A stretch of 64,000 bases of DNA from Leptolyngbya sp. NIES-2104 (GCF_001485215.1 NZ_BBWW01000001.1:3224001-3288000), one strand, 5' to 3'; counted from the first letter of the stretch, positions 25,394 through 34,918 are shown. A program made the numbers and translations. The notes: generated by a model not told the origin, from the letters alone.

Positions 25394-25945
25394 TTATAGC
25401 GTGTCAAAAATCATCCAATTCTGAACATTTTGCGTTTTCAAAACCGTTTCGGCTTGATGAATTTCTTCATTCGTTCCTTCAACCAGAATGAGATACTCTC
25501 CTTGCGCTAACCGCTCTCTGTAGCGCTGCACTTGCTCGTCTGGAATGTTCGTGCCGATCGCGGCTCCAAGTAGTATGCCTGCCACCCCTCCATAAAATGC
25601 TCCGGCTGCGAGTCCTACTGAGGCTGCTTCAGCTCCAGCAACAGCGGTCAAACCAACGCCTGGAACTGCTAAAGTCACGAGTCCAGCTTCTAAAATGCCG
25701 ACGATACCGCCCCAGATTCCAGCATCTAAAGCACCATGCCCTAAGCGCTCAAGCAGGCGGCGACGAGCAAAGTGGGCTTCAGGCTCTATCAATGGATCTA
25801 GCGTCGTATTGTCTGAAGTGACGTGTTGAGCAACGACTGAAATTTTGTTAATCGGAAAATTAGTGGCTTTAAGTTGGTTAAGGGCTGTCTCGATGTGTTG
25901 GCGATCGAGAAACGTCCCAGCAGCATTCTGATGTTCTAGCGCCAT
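25394..25945 (-). CDS. Conserved protein with glycine-zipper membrane region
   Basis: A 183-residue protein from the ATG at 25945 (CAGGAG upstream; the frame is open to 25963). Residues 1-60 form a small alpha/beta domain ('ALNQLKATNFPINKISVVAQ') like the N-terminal domain of general-stress-17M-type proteins. A Gly/Ala-rich stretch (about 75-140, with 'GIWGGIVGILEAG' and 'AGILLGAAIGTNIP') may insert in membranes. 'GEYLILVEGTNEEI' near the end repeats the first domain's fold. Function unknown, perhaps stress-related. Confidence 0.72.
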   Translation of the reverse strand: MALEHQNAAGTFLDRQHIETALNQLKATNFPINKISVVAQHVTSDNTTLDPLIEPEAHFARRRLLERLGHGALDAGIWGGIVGILEAGLVTLAVPGVGLTAVAGAEAASVGLAAGAFYGGVAGILLGAAIGTNIPDEQVQRYRERLAQGEYLILVEGTNEEIHQAETVLKTQNVQNWMIFDTL

Positions 25946-26073
25946 GTTGAATCTCCTGTTCATAGAACTGTCCGAGATATAAATAAAAGTTTTAGAGTGA
26001 CTAGAATCCTCAAGGGTTACAACGCCAAGAATGCACCCTCAATTGTTGCTAAAGCGATAAATAGCGCTACCTA

Positions 26074-26920
26074 GAGGGTGTTATGCACTTTTGTTAGACT
26101 AGGAGGATGAGTAGAAAGCCATATCCGAGCGATGTGAGTGATGAAGAATGGGCATTTGTCGCTCCCTATTTAACCTTAATGACCGAAGATGCTCCGCAAC
26201 GCGCACACAGGCTACGTGAAGTGTTCAATGGTACGAGATACAATGCAAGAAGCGGGGGAGCATGGCGACTGATGCCGCACGATCTGCCACCGTGGTACAC
26301 CGTGTATCAGCAAACTCAACGCTGGATTAAAGCAGGTGTGTTTGAAGCGATTGTGCATGACTTGCGTGAGATCCTTCGACTCCTGAGTGGACGCAACGCC
26401 CAGCTGAGCGCCATGATCCTCGATAGTCGTACCTTGCAATCGACGGTTGAAAGCGGAGAACGAGCAGGTTACGATGGCGGCAAGCGCAAAAAAGGGAGTA
26501 AGGTGCATTTGGCAGTTGACACCTTGGGCTATCTGCTCACTTTGGTCGTGACTCCAGCAAATGAGCAAGACTGAGCACAGGTTGAAGCACTGGCAAGACA
26601 GGTGCAGGAAGTCACTGGAGAATCTGTTGAAGTCGCGTTTGTAGACCAAGGTTACACCGGAGAGCAACCTGCTGAAGATGCTCAAGCTCAAGGCATTCGA
26701 TTGGAAGTGGTCAAGCTTCCCGAAGCTCGCAAAGGGTTTGTGCTCCTGCCCCGTCGCTGGGTCGTGGAGCGCAGTTTTGGCTGGATGTCTCGCTTCCGTC
26801 GATTAGCGCGAGATTATGAGCGTTTACCTGAGACGTTGGTAGGCTTTCATCTGATTGCCTTTGCAGCGTTAATGGTCAAACGCTTTGTTGAGATCCGGTT
26901 TCAAAGTGCATAACACCCTC
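26074..26920 (+). mobile_element. IS5-family insertion sequence with a broken transposase
   Basis: 847 bases bounded by inverted repeats GAGGGTGTTATGCACTTT (left end) and its complement (right end, 26903-26920), flanked by TA on both sides, which fits the IS427-type target duplication. It contains one transposase gene interrupted by a stop codon. On its right it directly abuts a 5'-truncated superoxide dismutase gene, while the left flank is unrelated, so DNA next to the element was lost after insertion. Confidence 0.85.
26107..26913 (+). pseudogene. IS5-family transposase with in-frame TGA
   Basis: The frame from ATG 26107 carries an IS4/IS5-type N-terminal domain ('PSDVSDEEWAFVAPYL', 'GGAWRLMPHDLPPWYTVY') and the first DDE Asp in 'MILDSRT'. 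TGA at 26572-26574 follows 'PANEQD'. The same frame resumes with '[11 protein letters not shown]', the second Asp in 'AFVDQGYTG', and the Glu in '[11 protein letters not shown]', ending at 26913. The stop sits where CGA (Arg) would fit, a single C-to-T change. The element is probably immobile unless helped in trans. Confidence 0.85.
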
Positions 26921-26925
26921 TAGAA

Positions 26926-27384
26926 ACCATCATCAAGGCGACCTACGAAGATCACGGCAAAATCAGCATCTTCAATAACGCCGCGCAAGCCTGGAACCAC
27001 ACCTTTTACTGGCACTGCATGAGTCCCAATGGCGGTGGCACACCAACCTCAATTCTAGCGGAGCAGATCGATCGCGACTTTGGCAGCTTCGAGCAGTTTA
27101 AGGAAGCATTTAAGTCGGCGGGTAGCACTCAGTTTGGTAGCGGTTATGCTTGGCTCGTGCTTGACAATGACACACTCAAAGTTATTAAAACTGCCAATGC
27201 TGCTAACCCAATGACGCATGGAGCCGTGCCGTTGCTCACCGCTGATGTATGGGAACATGCCTACTATCTCGACTACCAAAACCGTCGTCCAGACTATCTG
27301 CAAACGTTTCTCGATCGCTTGGTAAATTGGGAGTTTGTTGCTCAGCAATTTGCTGCAACGAAAGTCGCAGCAGTCAGTCAGTAA
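26926..27384 (+). pseudogene. Iron superoxide dismutase missing its N-terminus
   Basis: From the edge of the IS the frame reads '[20 protein letters not shown]' and '[19 protein letters not shown]', then '[18 protein letters not shown]': the SodB fold from about residue 55 on. The metal ligands His (NHTFYW), Asp and His (DVWEHAYY) remain, but the first ligand His of the missing N-terminal hairpin is gone, so the product cannot bind iron normally. It ends in TAA at 27384. Loss is tied to the IS on its left. Confidence 0.85.
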
Positions 27385-27445
27385 ACCGTTGCAGGTTGGG
27401 CAATTCGTAAATTGCGATCGCCTTCAATACATCAACCTTGCACTT

Positions 27446-27958
27446 ATGAACCCACAAAACAAGTCACAAGCTTTTGAAGTCAATCATGCCGAAGGTCGGG
27501 CATATTGGGGGATGGGCATTCTCTGGATTATGCTGGCGACTGCCGAAGATACCAACGGAGCGTATTCCTGTATTGAAGAGTTGATTCCACAAGGTCCGGC
27601 AGCACCGGCTCACATTCATGAGGCGGCAAATGAAACCTTTTACATCCTGGAAGGCGAAGCCACTTTCTTTGTTGAAGACCAGCCGATTAAAGCAACTGCT
27701 GGATCGTTTGTGTCCATTCCACAAGGCACCAAACATGCTTTTCAAATCGACTCGGAAACGGTACGGCTAATCAATACCTATGTACCCGCAGGGTTTGAGC
27801 AAATGATTATGGCGACGACTGTGCCCGCCGAGGTGCGAACATTGCCACCTGCTTCGATCGCTTTTCCAAATCAAGAACAGTCTAACCGAGCGATGGAGCA
27901 AATCATTCAAAAGTATCCTGCGGCTAAAACGGACTTCCTGCAAGGTTATGAAAGCTAA
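27446..27958 (+). CDS. Cupin-domain protein, quercetin-dioxygenase-like
   Basis: A 170-residue protein started at ATG 27446; upstream codons in frame overlap the SOD remnant and look untranslated. The cupin motif 1 is 'PAHIHEAANETFYILEGE' (His, His and Glu ligands) and motif 2 is 'GSFVSIPQGTKHAF'. The layout is that of single-domain quercetin 2,3-dioxygenase-like proteins, which bind a metal and may oxidise flavonoid-type compounds, though many have other roles. Its stop overlaps the upstream part of the next frame, and the FAD monooxygenase follows after 13 bases, so both were probably one operon. Confidence 0.85.
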   Translation: MNPQNKSQAFEVNHAEGRAYWGMGILWIMLATAEDTNGAYSCIEELIPQGPAAPAHIHEAANETFYILEGEATFFVEDQPIKATAGSFVSIPQGTKHAFQIDSETVRLINTYVPAGFEQMIMATTVPAEVRTLPPASIAFPNQEQSNRAMEQIIQKYPAAKTDFLQGYES

Positions 27959-28649
27959 GGAATCTAACCTTATGAACGAGCAAAACGAACACGCAACAAG
28001 TGACTCGCGTCCGGTACTGATTGTCGGTGCGGGACCAACTGGAATGACGGCAGCGATGGAACTCTCGCGCTTTGGAGTTCCCGTTCGCATCATAGATAAG
28101 CTGTTGGAACCTTCAACTACATCTCGCGCCCTTGCCGTACAAGCGCGCACCTTGGAACTCTTCGAGCAGCGTGGGCTAATCCAGGAGATGCTCCAGATTG
28201 GGAATCCGGGTAAGGCTGCCACCATCTATGGAAACGGCAAGTGCCTGGGTAAAGTACTCCTTGGAAAGATCAAGAGTCGTTACAACTACATCTTGCTCAT
28301 CTCTCAGGGCGAAACCGAACGCATTCTGCGCGAGCAGATCGATCGACAGGGGGTGGCGATCGAGCGCGGCACAGAGATGATCGATTTTTCTCAATTAGAG
28401 TCGTTCTCTGAGTCTGGGCTGAACGACGGTGTAAAGGCTGTACTCCGCAACAGCAAAGGAGAGCTTGAGGAACTCGAAGCATCTTACCTAATTAGCGCCG
28501 AAGGCTCACACAGCAAGGCTCGCCGCAACCTGAATCTTCAATTTCAAGGCAAATCACACAAGCAGAGCTATGCCCTCGCTGACCTTCATCTCGATGGCGA
28601 TATTCCCGATGATGAACTCTCAATCTTTACCGCCGCACATGGCTTCTTA

Positions 28650-29564
28650 GAGGGTGTTTTAAAAGTTGAATCGGGTCAAATTTTATGCCAAACGCCTCAC
28701 CATGATGCGAATCATCGCCAGATAAATAAAAGTCTCCGAAGTTTCCGGCAGTAGCTCATAGTCTCGCACTAAGCGACGACAGTGCATGATCCAACCGTTT
28801 GTCCGCTCCACCACCCAGCGCTTTTTGAGCAAGACGAAACCTTTGGTTTGCTCAGGACGTAAGACGACCTGGACAAGCCAATAGCAGATACTGATGACCC
28901 ACTGCATGAACGGTGCGCCATCAAATCCGCCATCGACCCAGATCGTGTGCAATCGAGATACGGCTTTGCCTTGTTTTCGGACTCGTTGCAGCGCCGTTTT
29001 GCCGCCCTCGCGTTCTGGGGTGCTAGCAGCAGTCACAAACACGCGCAAAACCAGTCCCAGCGTATCGACGGTGATAAATCGCTTGCGTCCTTTAATGATC
29101 TTTCCGGCATCGAAGCCCACGGCTTCATGGACACCCGCAGCGCTTTTCACCGACTGACTATCCAACACGGCTTCCGATGGACTGGGCATCCGTCCCTGTT
29201 CAATCCGACTGCAACGATACAGACAATCATGAACGTTGATCCAGGTTCCATCTTTGCGCCAGTTGCGAAAGTAGGTATAGACGGTTTGCCATGCCGGAAA
29301 GTCTCCAGGCAACGATCTCCAACGCACCCCTTCAACCAGAATGTAGAAGATCGCATTCAGGACTTCCCACAAATCCACTTCTCGCGGTCGTCCGCCCGGT
29401 TTTGCTTCGGGCAGCAAATCTCGCAACAGTTCATATTGAGCATGGCTCAAATTACTCGGATATGATTTACTCATGTTGCTCTCTCGGTGCTGTGTGTTTT
29501 ATGTATCTACAGCGTATAACCGGAGAGCTTTTTTACCCCCTTGATTGTCTTTTCAAACACCCTC
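28650..29564 (-). mobile_element. IS5-family insertion sequence, apparently intact
   Basis: 915 bases with terminal repeats GAGGGTGTTTTAAAAG (left) and GAGGGTGTTTGAAAAG (right, complement), 15 of 16 identical, and a 3-base target duplication TTA at 28647-28649 and 29565-29567 (the TNA pattern of IS5 relatives). One uninterrupted transposase lies on the minus strand. The exact fit into the monooxygenase codons shows a recent insertion. The MITE at 49581 has the same ends. Confidence 0.93.
28683..29474 (-). CDS. IS5-family transposase
   Basis: A 263-residue DDE transposase. 'LSHAQYELLRDLLPEAKPGG' is the N-terminal region; the catalytic residues are in 'AVLDSQSVKS' (Asp), 'IWVDGGFDG' (Asp) and 'RWVVERTNGW' (Glu). 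The reading frame is complete, unlike the transposase at 26107, to which it is only distantly related. It catalyses cut-and-paste movement of the surrounding element and could move the related MITE. Confidence 0.93.
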   Translation of the reverse strand: MSKSYPSNLSHAQYELLRDLLPEAKPGGRPREVDLWEVLNAIFYILVEGVRWRSLPGDFPAWQTVYTYFRNWRKDGTWINVHDCLYRCSRIEQGRMPSPSEAVLDSQSVKSAAGVHEAVGFDAGKIIKGRKRFITVDTLGLVLRVFVTAASTPEREGGKTALQRVRKQGKAVSRLHTIWVDGGFDGAPFMQWVISICYWLVQVVLRPEQTKGFVLLKKRWVVERTNGWIMHCRRLVRDYELLPETSETFIYLAMIRIMVRRLA

Positions 29565-30570
29565 TTAGGGGTCTTCCCGATGGGGAATCGTCACTTCCGC
29601 TTCATTGCGACTAATCCAGAGGAGCATGAAAAGACAGATGACGAACTGACTTTGGAAGAGTTGCAAAAGCTCTACGACGCGGACTCGCACATCCCTGTCA
29701 AGCTGAGAGATATGACTTGGAGTTCTCGATTTCGGATCAACAGCCGGATGCTTCACACGCTGCGAGAGCGCCGCATCTTCTTTGGTGGCGATGCGGCACA
29801 CATTCATAGTCCGGCGGGTGGGCAAGGAATGAATACTGGCATTCAGGACATGATCGATCTGAGCTGGAAACTGGCGATGGTTTGGCACGGCAAAGCAACT
29901 CCAGAGCTGCTGAACACCTACGAGGAGGAGAGGCTTCCGATCATTCGCGGTATCGTGTCCAAAACAGAAACCGCCACCGATGTGCTGAACTCCGACAGCC
30001 CGATCGTGCATCAGTTGGTCACGCACATCGCGCCCGTTCTACTCAACACCCGTTTCGTACAGCAGTTGAGTACTGGACTGATCAGCGAGGTCGCGGCGAA
30101 TTACCGGGAAAGCTCGCTCTCTCAAACTGATCAGGCTCGCGGCACTCTACGAGCGGGCGATCGAGTGCACGACTTAGATGTATTGGTGTGGAGCCGCGAT
30201 GCTGCGAGCGACACACAGTTCCGCAAATCACGTCTTTATGAAATTCTCGATCCGTCGCGCTTTACGCTGCTGGTAGCAGATGGCGATAGTACAGCGGACA
30301 TTGCTCCAACCTGGGAGGAGCAGCTCAGTCCTTGGTCTGGGATTTTGAAAACGTACCGAATCGCGCCTGCCTTTACCCAACCGGAGGCAAAGGTTCAATT
30401 CGACAGTTCCTTCGGCAGCGGTCAGAGCCTTTTGCTGGTGAGACCCGACTCGTATCTTGGTTTTATGGGAGATTGGGATGCTTTACCAGCACTGACAGAA
30501 TGGCTCAGTCGATGGTTCTCACCGACTGCAAATTGATCTCATTCGCATCAACAACTTTAGGAGAACAACC

Positions 30571-31230
30571 ATGACCGAACAACGCTACCTCAACTTCCTT
30601 AACGCTGAAGACTGTGCCCTACTCATGATCGACCATCAGACCGGCACGATGCTGGGTGTGCAGGATATCCGTCTAGATCAGTTCCGCTCCAACGTTCTGG
30701 CGCTGGCTTCGATCGGGAAAGTTCACAACTTGCCGACCGTGATCACGGGAAGCTATGTCGATGGTCCCAATGGACCGATCATGCCTGAACTGCTCGAAAT
30801 GTTTCCAGACGCACCTGTAATCTCGCGCCCCGGCTGGATCAACTCCTGGGAAGATCCGAGCTTTAAGGCGGCTGTAGAAGCCACAGGTCGTAAGAAGTTA
30901 ATCATGGCGGGCGTGACGACTGACGTTTGCCTTTACTTTCCGGTGATATCGGCACTTGCCGAGGGGTACGAGGTGTACGCCGTCTACGATGCGTCGGGCT
31001 GTTGGGACATGATGAGCCAGCTCACCTCCTGTATGCGGCTGCAACAGGCAGGCGCGATCGTTTGTAACTGGACGGTGATTGCCGCCATGCTGCAACGGGA
31101 CTGGCGACGACCCACCGCTGAGGGCACGCTCAAGTACATCTTCGGCGGTCATCTACCATTCTACGAGTGGTTATCCAACAATCAGAACTACACCCGCACC
31201 ACCCTGCAAAGCAAGAGTAAAACATCCTGA
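30571..31230 (+). CDS. Isochorismatase-family (YcaC-like) hydrolase
   Basis: A 219-residue protein with AGGAG before the ATG. The cysteine-hydrolase triad is visible: Asp21 in 'LLMIDHQTG', a Lys in 'GRKKLIM' (about residue 108) and Cys120 in 'GVTTDVCLYF'. The pattern 'GSYVDGPNGPIMPEL' and the Cys context resemble E. coli YcaC, a hydrolase of unknown substrate, more than true isochorismatase. It follows the broken FAD monooxygenase by 34 bases and precedes an ABM monooxygenase by 21, so it likely shares their operon. Confidence 0.88.
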   Translation: MTEQRYLNFLNAEDCALLMIDHQTGTMLGVQDIRLDQFRSNVLALASIGKVHNLPTVITGSYVDGPNGPIMPELLEMFPDAPVISRPGWINSWEDPSFKAAVEATGRKKLIMAGVTTDVCLYFPVISALAEGYEVYAVYDASGCWDMMSQLTSCMRLQQAGAIVCNWTVIAAMLQRDWRRPTAEGTLKYIFGGHLPFYEWLSNNQNYTRTTLQSKSKTS

Positions 31231-31251
31231 GCCTTCAAAAAGGAGAATGAA

Positions 31252-31557
31252 ATGGATAAGTTTGCAATCTGGTCATACATGAAAGTCAAGCCAGGCAAGG
31301 AACAGGAAGTAGAAGAGTTCCTAAAATATGCACACTCTCTGATTGAGCAGGAGCCAGGCACAACCACCTTTTACGCCTTGAAAATTGGGCCGGGCACATA
31401 CGGCACATTCGACACCTTTATCGACGAAGCGGCTCGCGATGCCCATGCGAACGGACCCGTCGCGAAGGCACTGCTGGCAAAGGTAGAGGAGCTATTTACT
31501 CAGCCACCAGAGATTGTTCAAACAACCATCTTAGAGGCAAAGGCACTGAGCGCTTAG
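31252..31557 (+). CDS. Antibiotic-biosynthesis-monooxygenase (ABM) domain protein
   Basis: A 101-residue ferredoxin-like small protein with AAGGAG before the ATG. 'SYMKVKPGKEQEVEEFLKYA' and 'EPGTTTFYALKI' match the ABM fold of quinol monooxygenases (YgiN-like) and dimeric alpha-beta barrel proteins. Such proteins oxidise quinols or reactive phenols without a cofactor; the neighbouring FAD monooxygenase would make suitable hydroxylated phenols. This link is inference. Confidence 0.85.
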   Translation: MDKFAIWSYMKVKPGKEQEVEEFLKYAHSLIEQEPGTTTFYALKIGPGTYGTFDTFIDEAARDAHANGPVAKALLAKVEELFTQPPEIVQTTILEAKALSA

Positions 31558-31627
31558 TTCGTTTTGTATGCTGCTTCCCTGAAACCGTAAAGTATCAATT
31601 TCACGAATCAATTAGGAGGAATGAGCA

Positions 31628-31759
31628 ATGAGCAATCCACCTGCTGCATCTCCGATACCTGAATCAGTACTCACCGTTTCTCAAGACAAACAAGACATCG
31701 TGACCGCGATCGAACGCTTCGACGTTCCAATGGATCAGCAAAAGGAGACTGAACCATGA
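31628..31759 (+). CDS. Small protein, coupled to the hydrolase gene
   Basis: A 43-residue frame from ATG 31628 with TTAGGAGGAATGAG just upstream, a strong ribosome site. It ends in TGA overlapping the ATG of the next gene (ATGA at 31756), the signature of translational coupling. The sequence 'DIVTAIERFDVP' resembles nothing I can name with confidence; it could be the shortened start of another ABM-type protein. It may act only as a leader that loads ribosomes onto the hydrolase message. Confidence 0.5.
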   Translation: MSNPPAASPIPESVLTVSQDKQDIVTAIERFDVPMDQQKETEP

Positions 31760-33471
31760 ATAATCAGCTTATCAACGAGACGACCAATCATTTCTACCAA
31801 CTGATTTGGCGAGAAGTACGGATACCGATGCGGGATGGCTCCTATCTCGCCGCCAATCTTTACCAGCCTGATGGACCGGGTCAGTTCCCAGTCATAGTGT
31901 CGATGTGTCCTTATGGCAAGGACCTGCACTTTACAGAATTTGCACCAGCTAATCCGACGATAAAAGCTGAGTACGCTCATTCCCAGGATAAAGGACCGCT
32001 CCTGAGCTGGGAGACACCCAATCCAGAGTGCTGGGTGCCTCAAGGTTATGCGGTGCTGCGGATCGACGAGCGCGGGATTGGACACTCACCGGGCAAGCTC
32101 GACATCCTTTCCGAGAGCCTAAAGGAGGACTACTACGATGCCGTGGAATGGGCGGGAACACAGGAATGGTCAACTGGTAAGGTGAGTCTGCTTGGCATTT
32201 CCTATCTGGCTATGAGCCAATGGGCTGTTGCCTCTCTACAGCCGCCGCATCTTACTTGCATCATTCCATGGGAGGGCACGGTCGATTACTACGCCGAGTT
32301 CACTTACCCTGGTGGCATGCTGGCGAACGGCTTTATTGATTTCTGGTGGAAGAACGCCGTTCTGTCCAACCAGTACAATCCTGATGGCAAGATGAGTGAT
32401 GATGATTTGCGTAGCAACCGCGTCGAGTTTCCCGAATTTGCCCGCCATAACCCGCTTCGGACAAAGGCTTGGACCGATCGATCGGGAGACATATCGAAAA
32501 TTGAAGTCCCATTCCTCTCGTCTAGCAACTGGTTCAGCGCTGGCATTCACACGCGCGGTAACTTTCTCGCATTCCAAAATGCGCCCTCGCCGCATAAGTG
32601 GCTTGAGGTGCATGTCGGCAGCCATGTTGGCGAGTTCTATACTGTGGAGGGCCGCGAACTTCAGAAGAAGTTTTTGGATTACTGGCTGAAAGGCATCGAC
32701 ACTGGGCTAATGAAAGAGCCGCGTGTCAAGCTGGCAATTCCCACTGGCGGAAGCAACTTTACTTGGCGATACGAAAACGAGTACCCGCTAGCTCGCACCA
32801 AATGGCGAAAACTTCATTTGAGCGCATCTAGTCGATCGCTCGTGTCAGAACAGCCAGAGAACATAGCAACTGTCGGCTTCTCAGGTGACAAGGAGTGCGA
32901 ATCCCGCGATTGGGGCAAGCCCTACCTGACAAAGCAATTTTTGAAAGAGGAGAATAGCAGCAAACGTGTTCTATTCGAGACCACGCCATTTGAAAGCGAA
33001 ACAGAGATCCTTGGTCCAATCAAGCTAAGACTTTGGGTCTCCTCCTCAACCGACGACCTGGATATCTTTGTTTCGCTCAGACATCTCGATGCAGATGGAC
33101 GGGAGATCGTCAACGAAGGATCGAATGCGAAGAACTATCCGATTAGCCAAGGCTGGTTGAAAGCTTCGCTACGCAAGCTTGATCCTGTGAGAAGCACGGA
33201 TTGGAAACCCTATTACAGTTTCGACGAGGTCGAGAAACTTAAGCCCAATACACCATACCCGCTCGAAATCGAGCTTTGGAATTCAGCGATCGTCATCCCG
33301 AAAGGTCATTCGCTTCTTCTTGAAATCGGCAGTCAGAATCAGAGTGGCTGTGGTCTTACCCTTCAAACATCTAACGATCGAGTCTGGGATGCTGACGCAA
33401 CCATTTACACCGGCGGTTCATTCGATAGCCATCTTTTACTGCCCATCATTCCGGCAAACATCAGTTGGTGA
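31756..33471 (+). CDS. CocE/NonD-family alpha/beta hydrolase
   Basis: A 571-residue protein. The alpha/beta-hydrolase core begins 'VRIPMRDGSYLAANLYQP'; the oxyanion region is 'DERGIGHSPG', and the nucleophile is Ser149 in 'LLGISYLAMSQW' (GxSY). The C-terminal jelly-roll domain typical of X-Pro dipeptidyl peptidases and cocaine esterases spans about residues 370-571 ('GPIKLRLWVSSS'). Family members cleave esters or acyl peptides. It is coupled to the small gene upstream by a 4-base overlap. The next SDR remnant overlaps its last codons. Confidence 0.9.
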   Translation: MNNQLINETTNHFYQLIWREVRIPMRDGSYLAANLYQPDGPGQFPVIVSMCPYGKDLHFTEFAPANPTIKAEYAHSQDKGPLLSWETPNPECWVPQGYAVLRIDERGIGHSPGKLDILSESLKEDYYDAVEWAGTQEWSTGKVSLLGISYLAMSQWAVASLQPPHLTCIIPWEGTVDYYAEFTYPGGMLANGFIDFWWKNAVLSNQYNPDGKMSDDDLRSNRVEFPEFARHNPLRTKAWTDRSGDISKIEVPFLSSSNWFSAGIHTRGNFLAFQNAPSPHKWLEVHVGSHVGEFYTVEGRELQKKFLDYWLKGIDTGLMKEPRVKLAIPTGGSNFTWRYENEYPLARTKWRKLHLSASSRSLVSEQPENIATVGFSGDKECESRDWGKPYLTKQFLKEENSSKRVLFETTPFESETEILGPIKLRLWVSSSTDDLDIFVSLRHLDADGREIVNEGSNAKNYPISQGWLKASLRKLDPVRSTDWKPYYSFDEVEKLKPNTPYPLEIELWNSAIVIPKGHSLLLEIGSQNQSGCGLTLQTSNDRVWDADATIYTGGSFDSHLLLPIIPANISW

Positions 33472-34015
33472 CATCTTCTATTGAGAAGTACGGTCAACTT
33501 GATATTCTGGTCAGTAATGCAGGGATTGAGCATTTCGGAAAGCTGGAGGAGATTACTCCGCAAGATTTTGAGCGGGTGTTCAGTGTGAATGTCGCGGGTC
33601 AACTGTTTGCTACACAGGCTGCGGCTCGCTACCTTCCGTCTGGTGGTCGTGTGGTGCTGACTTCCTCAGTCAGTGCCCAGATTTCGGTTTTTTATCACAC
33701 ACTCTATGCTGCCAGCAAAGCTGCTGTTTCGGCAATGGTACGCAATTTGGCTCCTGAGTTGGGAGAGCGTGGCATTACAATCAATGCCATTGCTCCTGGC
33801 GGTACACGGCGACAGATATGGCTAAAGAAAACGCCAAGCTATATACACATCCAGCTTTACGAGAATCGCCTCCAGAGACTTTGCTCAAGAGCAAGACATC
33901 ACTGCAACGAGTGGTACAGTCAGAGGAAATCGCCGCGGCAGTCACATTTTTAGTCTCTGACGATGCTTCCTATATTACTGGCAGCACACTCGCTGTGGAT
34001 GGTGGTAGGCTCTAA
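33465..34015 (+). pseudogene. SDR remnant: N-terminus lost and one frameshift
   Basis: The frame starts inside the family sequence at 'YGQLDILVSNAG' (NAG motif), so the TGxxxGIG cofactor turn is missing. 'YAASKAAVSAMV' supplies the catalytic Tyr and Lys. After 'NAIAPGGT' near 33805 the frame breaks; the other frame continues 'ATDMAKENAK', 'EEIAAAVTFLVSDDASYITG' and 'STLAVDGGRL', ending at 34015. Two lesions make it non-functional. It abuts the stop codon of the hydrolase gene. Confidence 0.82.
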
Positions 34016-34132
34016 AGTGGAGCTAGAGCGTGTTGCCAACGGCGAATCTCTAATTCTACTGATGCTCGCACACTGCCGTTTTCAAGGCTTTGAATTTGTT
34101 TTCCATAAATCAGCAGTAAGGAGCTGTTAGTG

Positions 34133-34918
34133 ATGTTAAAATCAGACACTTCTGAATCGAATCAACAATTCATCAACGCTTGGAGGTACTTTGCTAGTGC
34201 CTGTCCTAACGGAGAAGTTTTAGAAGCGAATAAATTAGCCGTCACCTGGAGCGGTACAGGCAATGTCTTTGTTAATGCTGTCTTTCTTGCTGAACCTGTC
34301 TTTGAGGAGGCTGAACTAGAAGCAAAAGCAAAAGCAGCTTGCAATTATGCTAAAGAGCGCAATCAACCCTGGTGGATGGTAGTTGCTGAAGACTGGGTAC
34401 CAAAATTCCTTCTCCCGCAGATCGATGAAGTGCTTGCTCGACAAGGGCTTGTTCCCTTACTCAAGATCACTGGTATGGCGACTGAGCAACTGCTTCCTTC
34501 GACAGCACATCGCTCGAAATTAGACTGTGTTAGCGTAAATAGCCTAGAGATGAGACAGGCTCTCGCTGACATTAATTCGATTAGCTATGATCTTCCTCTT
34601 TTACCTTTTCGCGAACCTTTCGAGCTTGACAACTTTTGGCAAGAGATGGTATTCGGTACAGTCGGGTATGTGGACAGTCAACCCGTATCAGCGGCAATAA
34701 CGCTTCTGATCAACAATGAATTCTATCTAGCATTTGTTGCCACCTTACCGAATTACAGAAATCAAGGTTTTGCTGAAGCTGTTATTCGGCACTCTCTAGA
34801 GCAGGCAACGCAGCGCTATGGCAAGAAACGGACTGTTTTACATGCAACGCCTGCTGGTCTTCTAGTGTATCAAAGAATCGGCTATCAACCCACTGCTTGT
34901 TTTAGAACTTATGCCTGA
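34133..34918 (+). CDS. GNAT-family N-acetyltransferase
   Basis: A 261-residue protein from ATG 34133 (AAGGAG upstream; a GTG one codon earlier is possible). The GNAT core is in the C-terminal half: 'AAITLLINNEFYLAFVATLP' is followed by 'YRNQGFAEAVIRHSLEQA', the acetyl-CoA pyrophosphate loop (Q/RxxGxA form), and 'GLLVYQRIGYQP'. The N-terminal 130 residues form a second, degenerate GNAT-like half. It would acetylate an amine substrate that cannot be predicted. Confidence 0.85.
   Translation: MLKSDTSESNQQFINAWRYFASACPNGEVLEANKLAVTWSGTGNVFVNAVFLAEPVFEEAELEAKAKAACNYAKERNQPWWMVVAEDWVPKFLLPQIDEVLARQGLVPLLKITGMATEQLLPSTAHRSKLDCVSVNSLEMRQALADINSISYDLPLLPFREPFELDNFWQEMVFGTVGYVDSQPVSAAITLLINNEFYLAFVATLPNYRNQGFAEAVIRHSLEQATQRYGKKRTVLHATPAGLLVYQRIGYQPTACFRTYA

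Larger units (their letters stand above)
27972..30536 (+). pseudogene. FAD-dependent monooxygenase split by an IS element
   Basis: The 5' part (27972-28649, 226 codons) begins 'VLIVGAGPTGMTAAMELSRF', the FAD-binding turn of PheA/TfdB hydroxylases. The 3' part (29568-30536) holds 'RIFFGGDAAHIHSPAGGQGMN', the second FAD motif (given here as one block), and a thioredoxin-like C-terminal domain. The IS at 28650-29564 sits between, with TTA on both sides. Removing the IS and one TTA joins 'AAHGF-L-GVFPMG' in frame and gives a complete 548-residue enzyme. Such enzymes hydroxylate phenolic rings with NADPH and oxygen. Confidence 0.92.
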
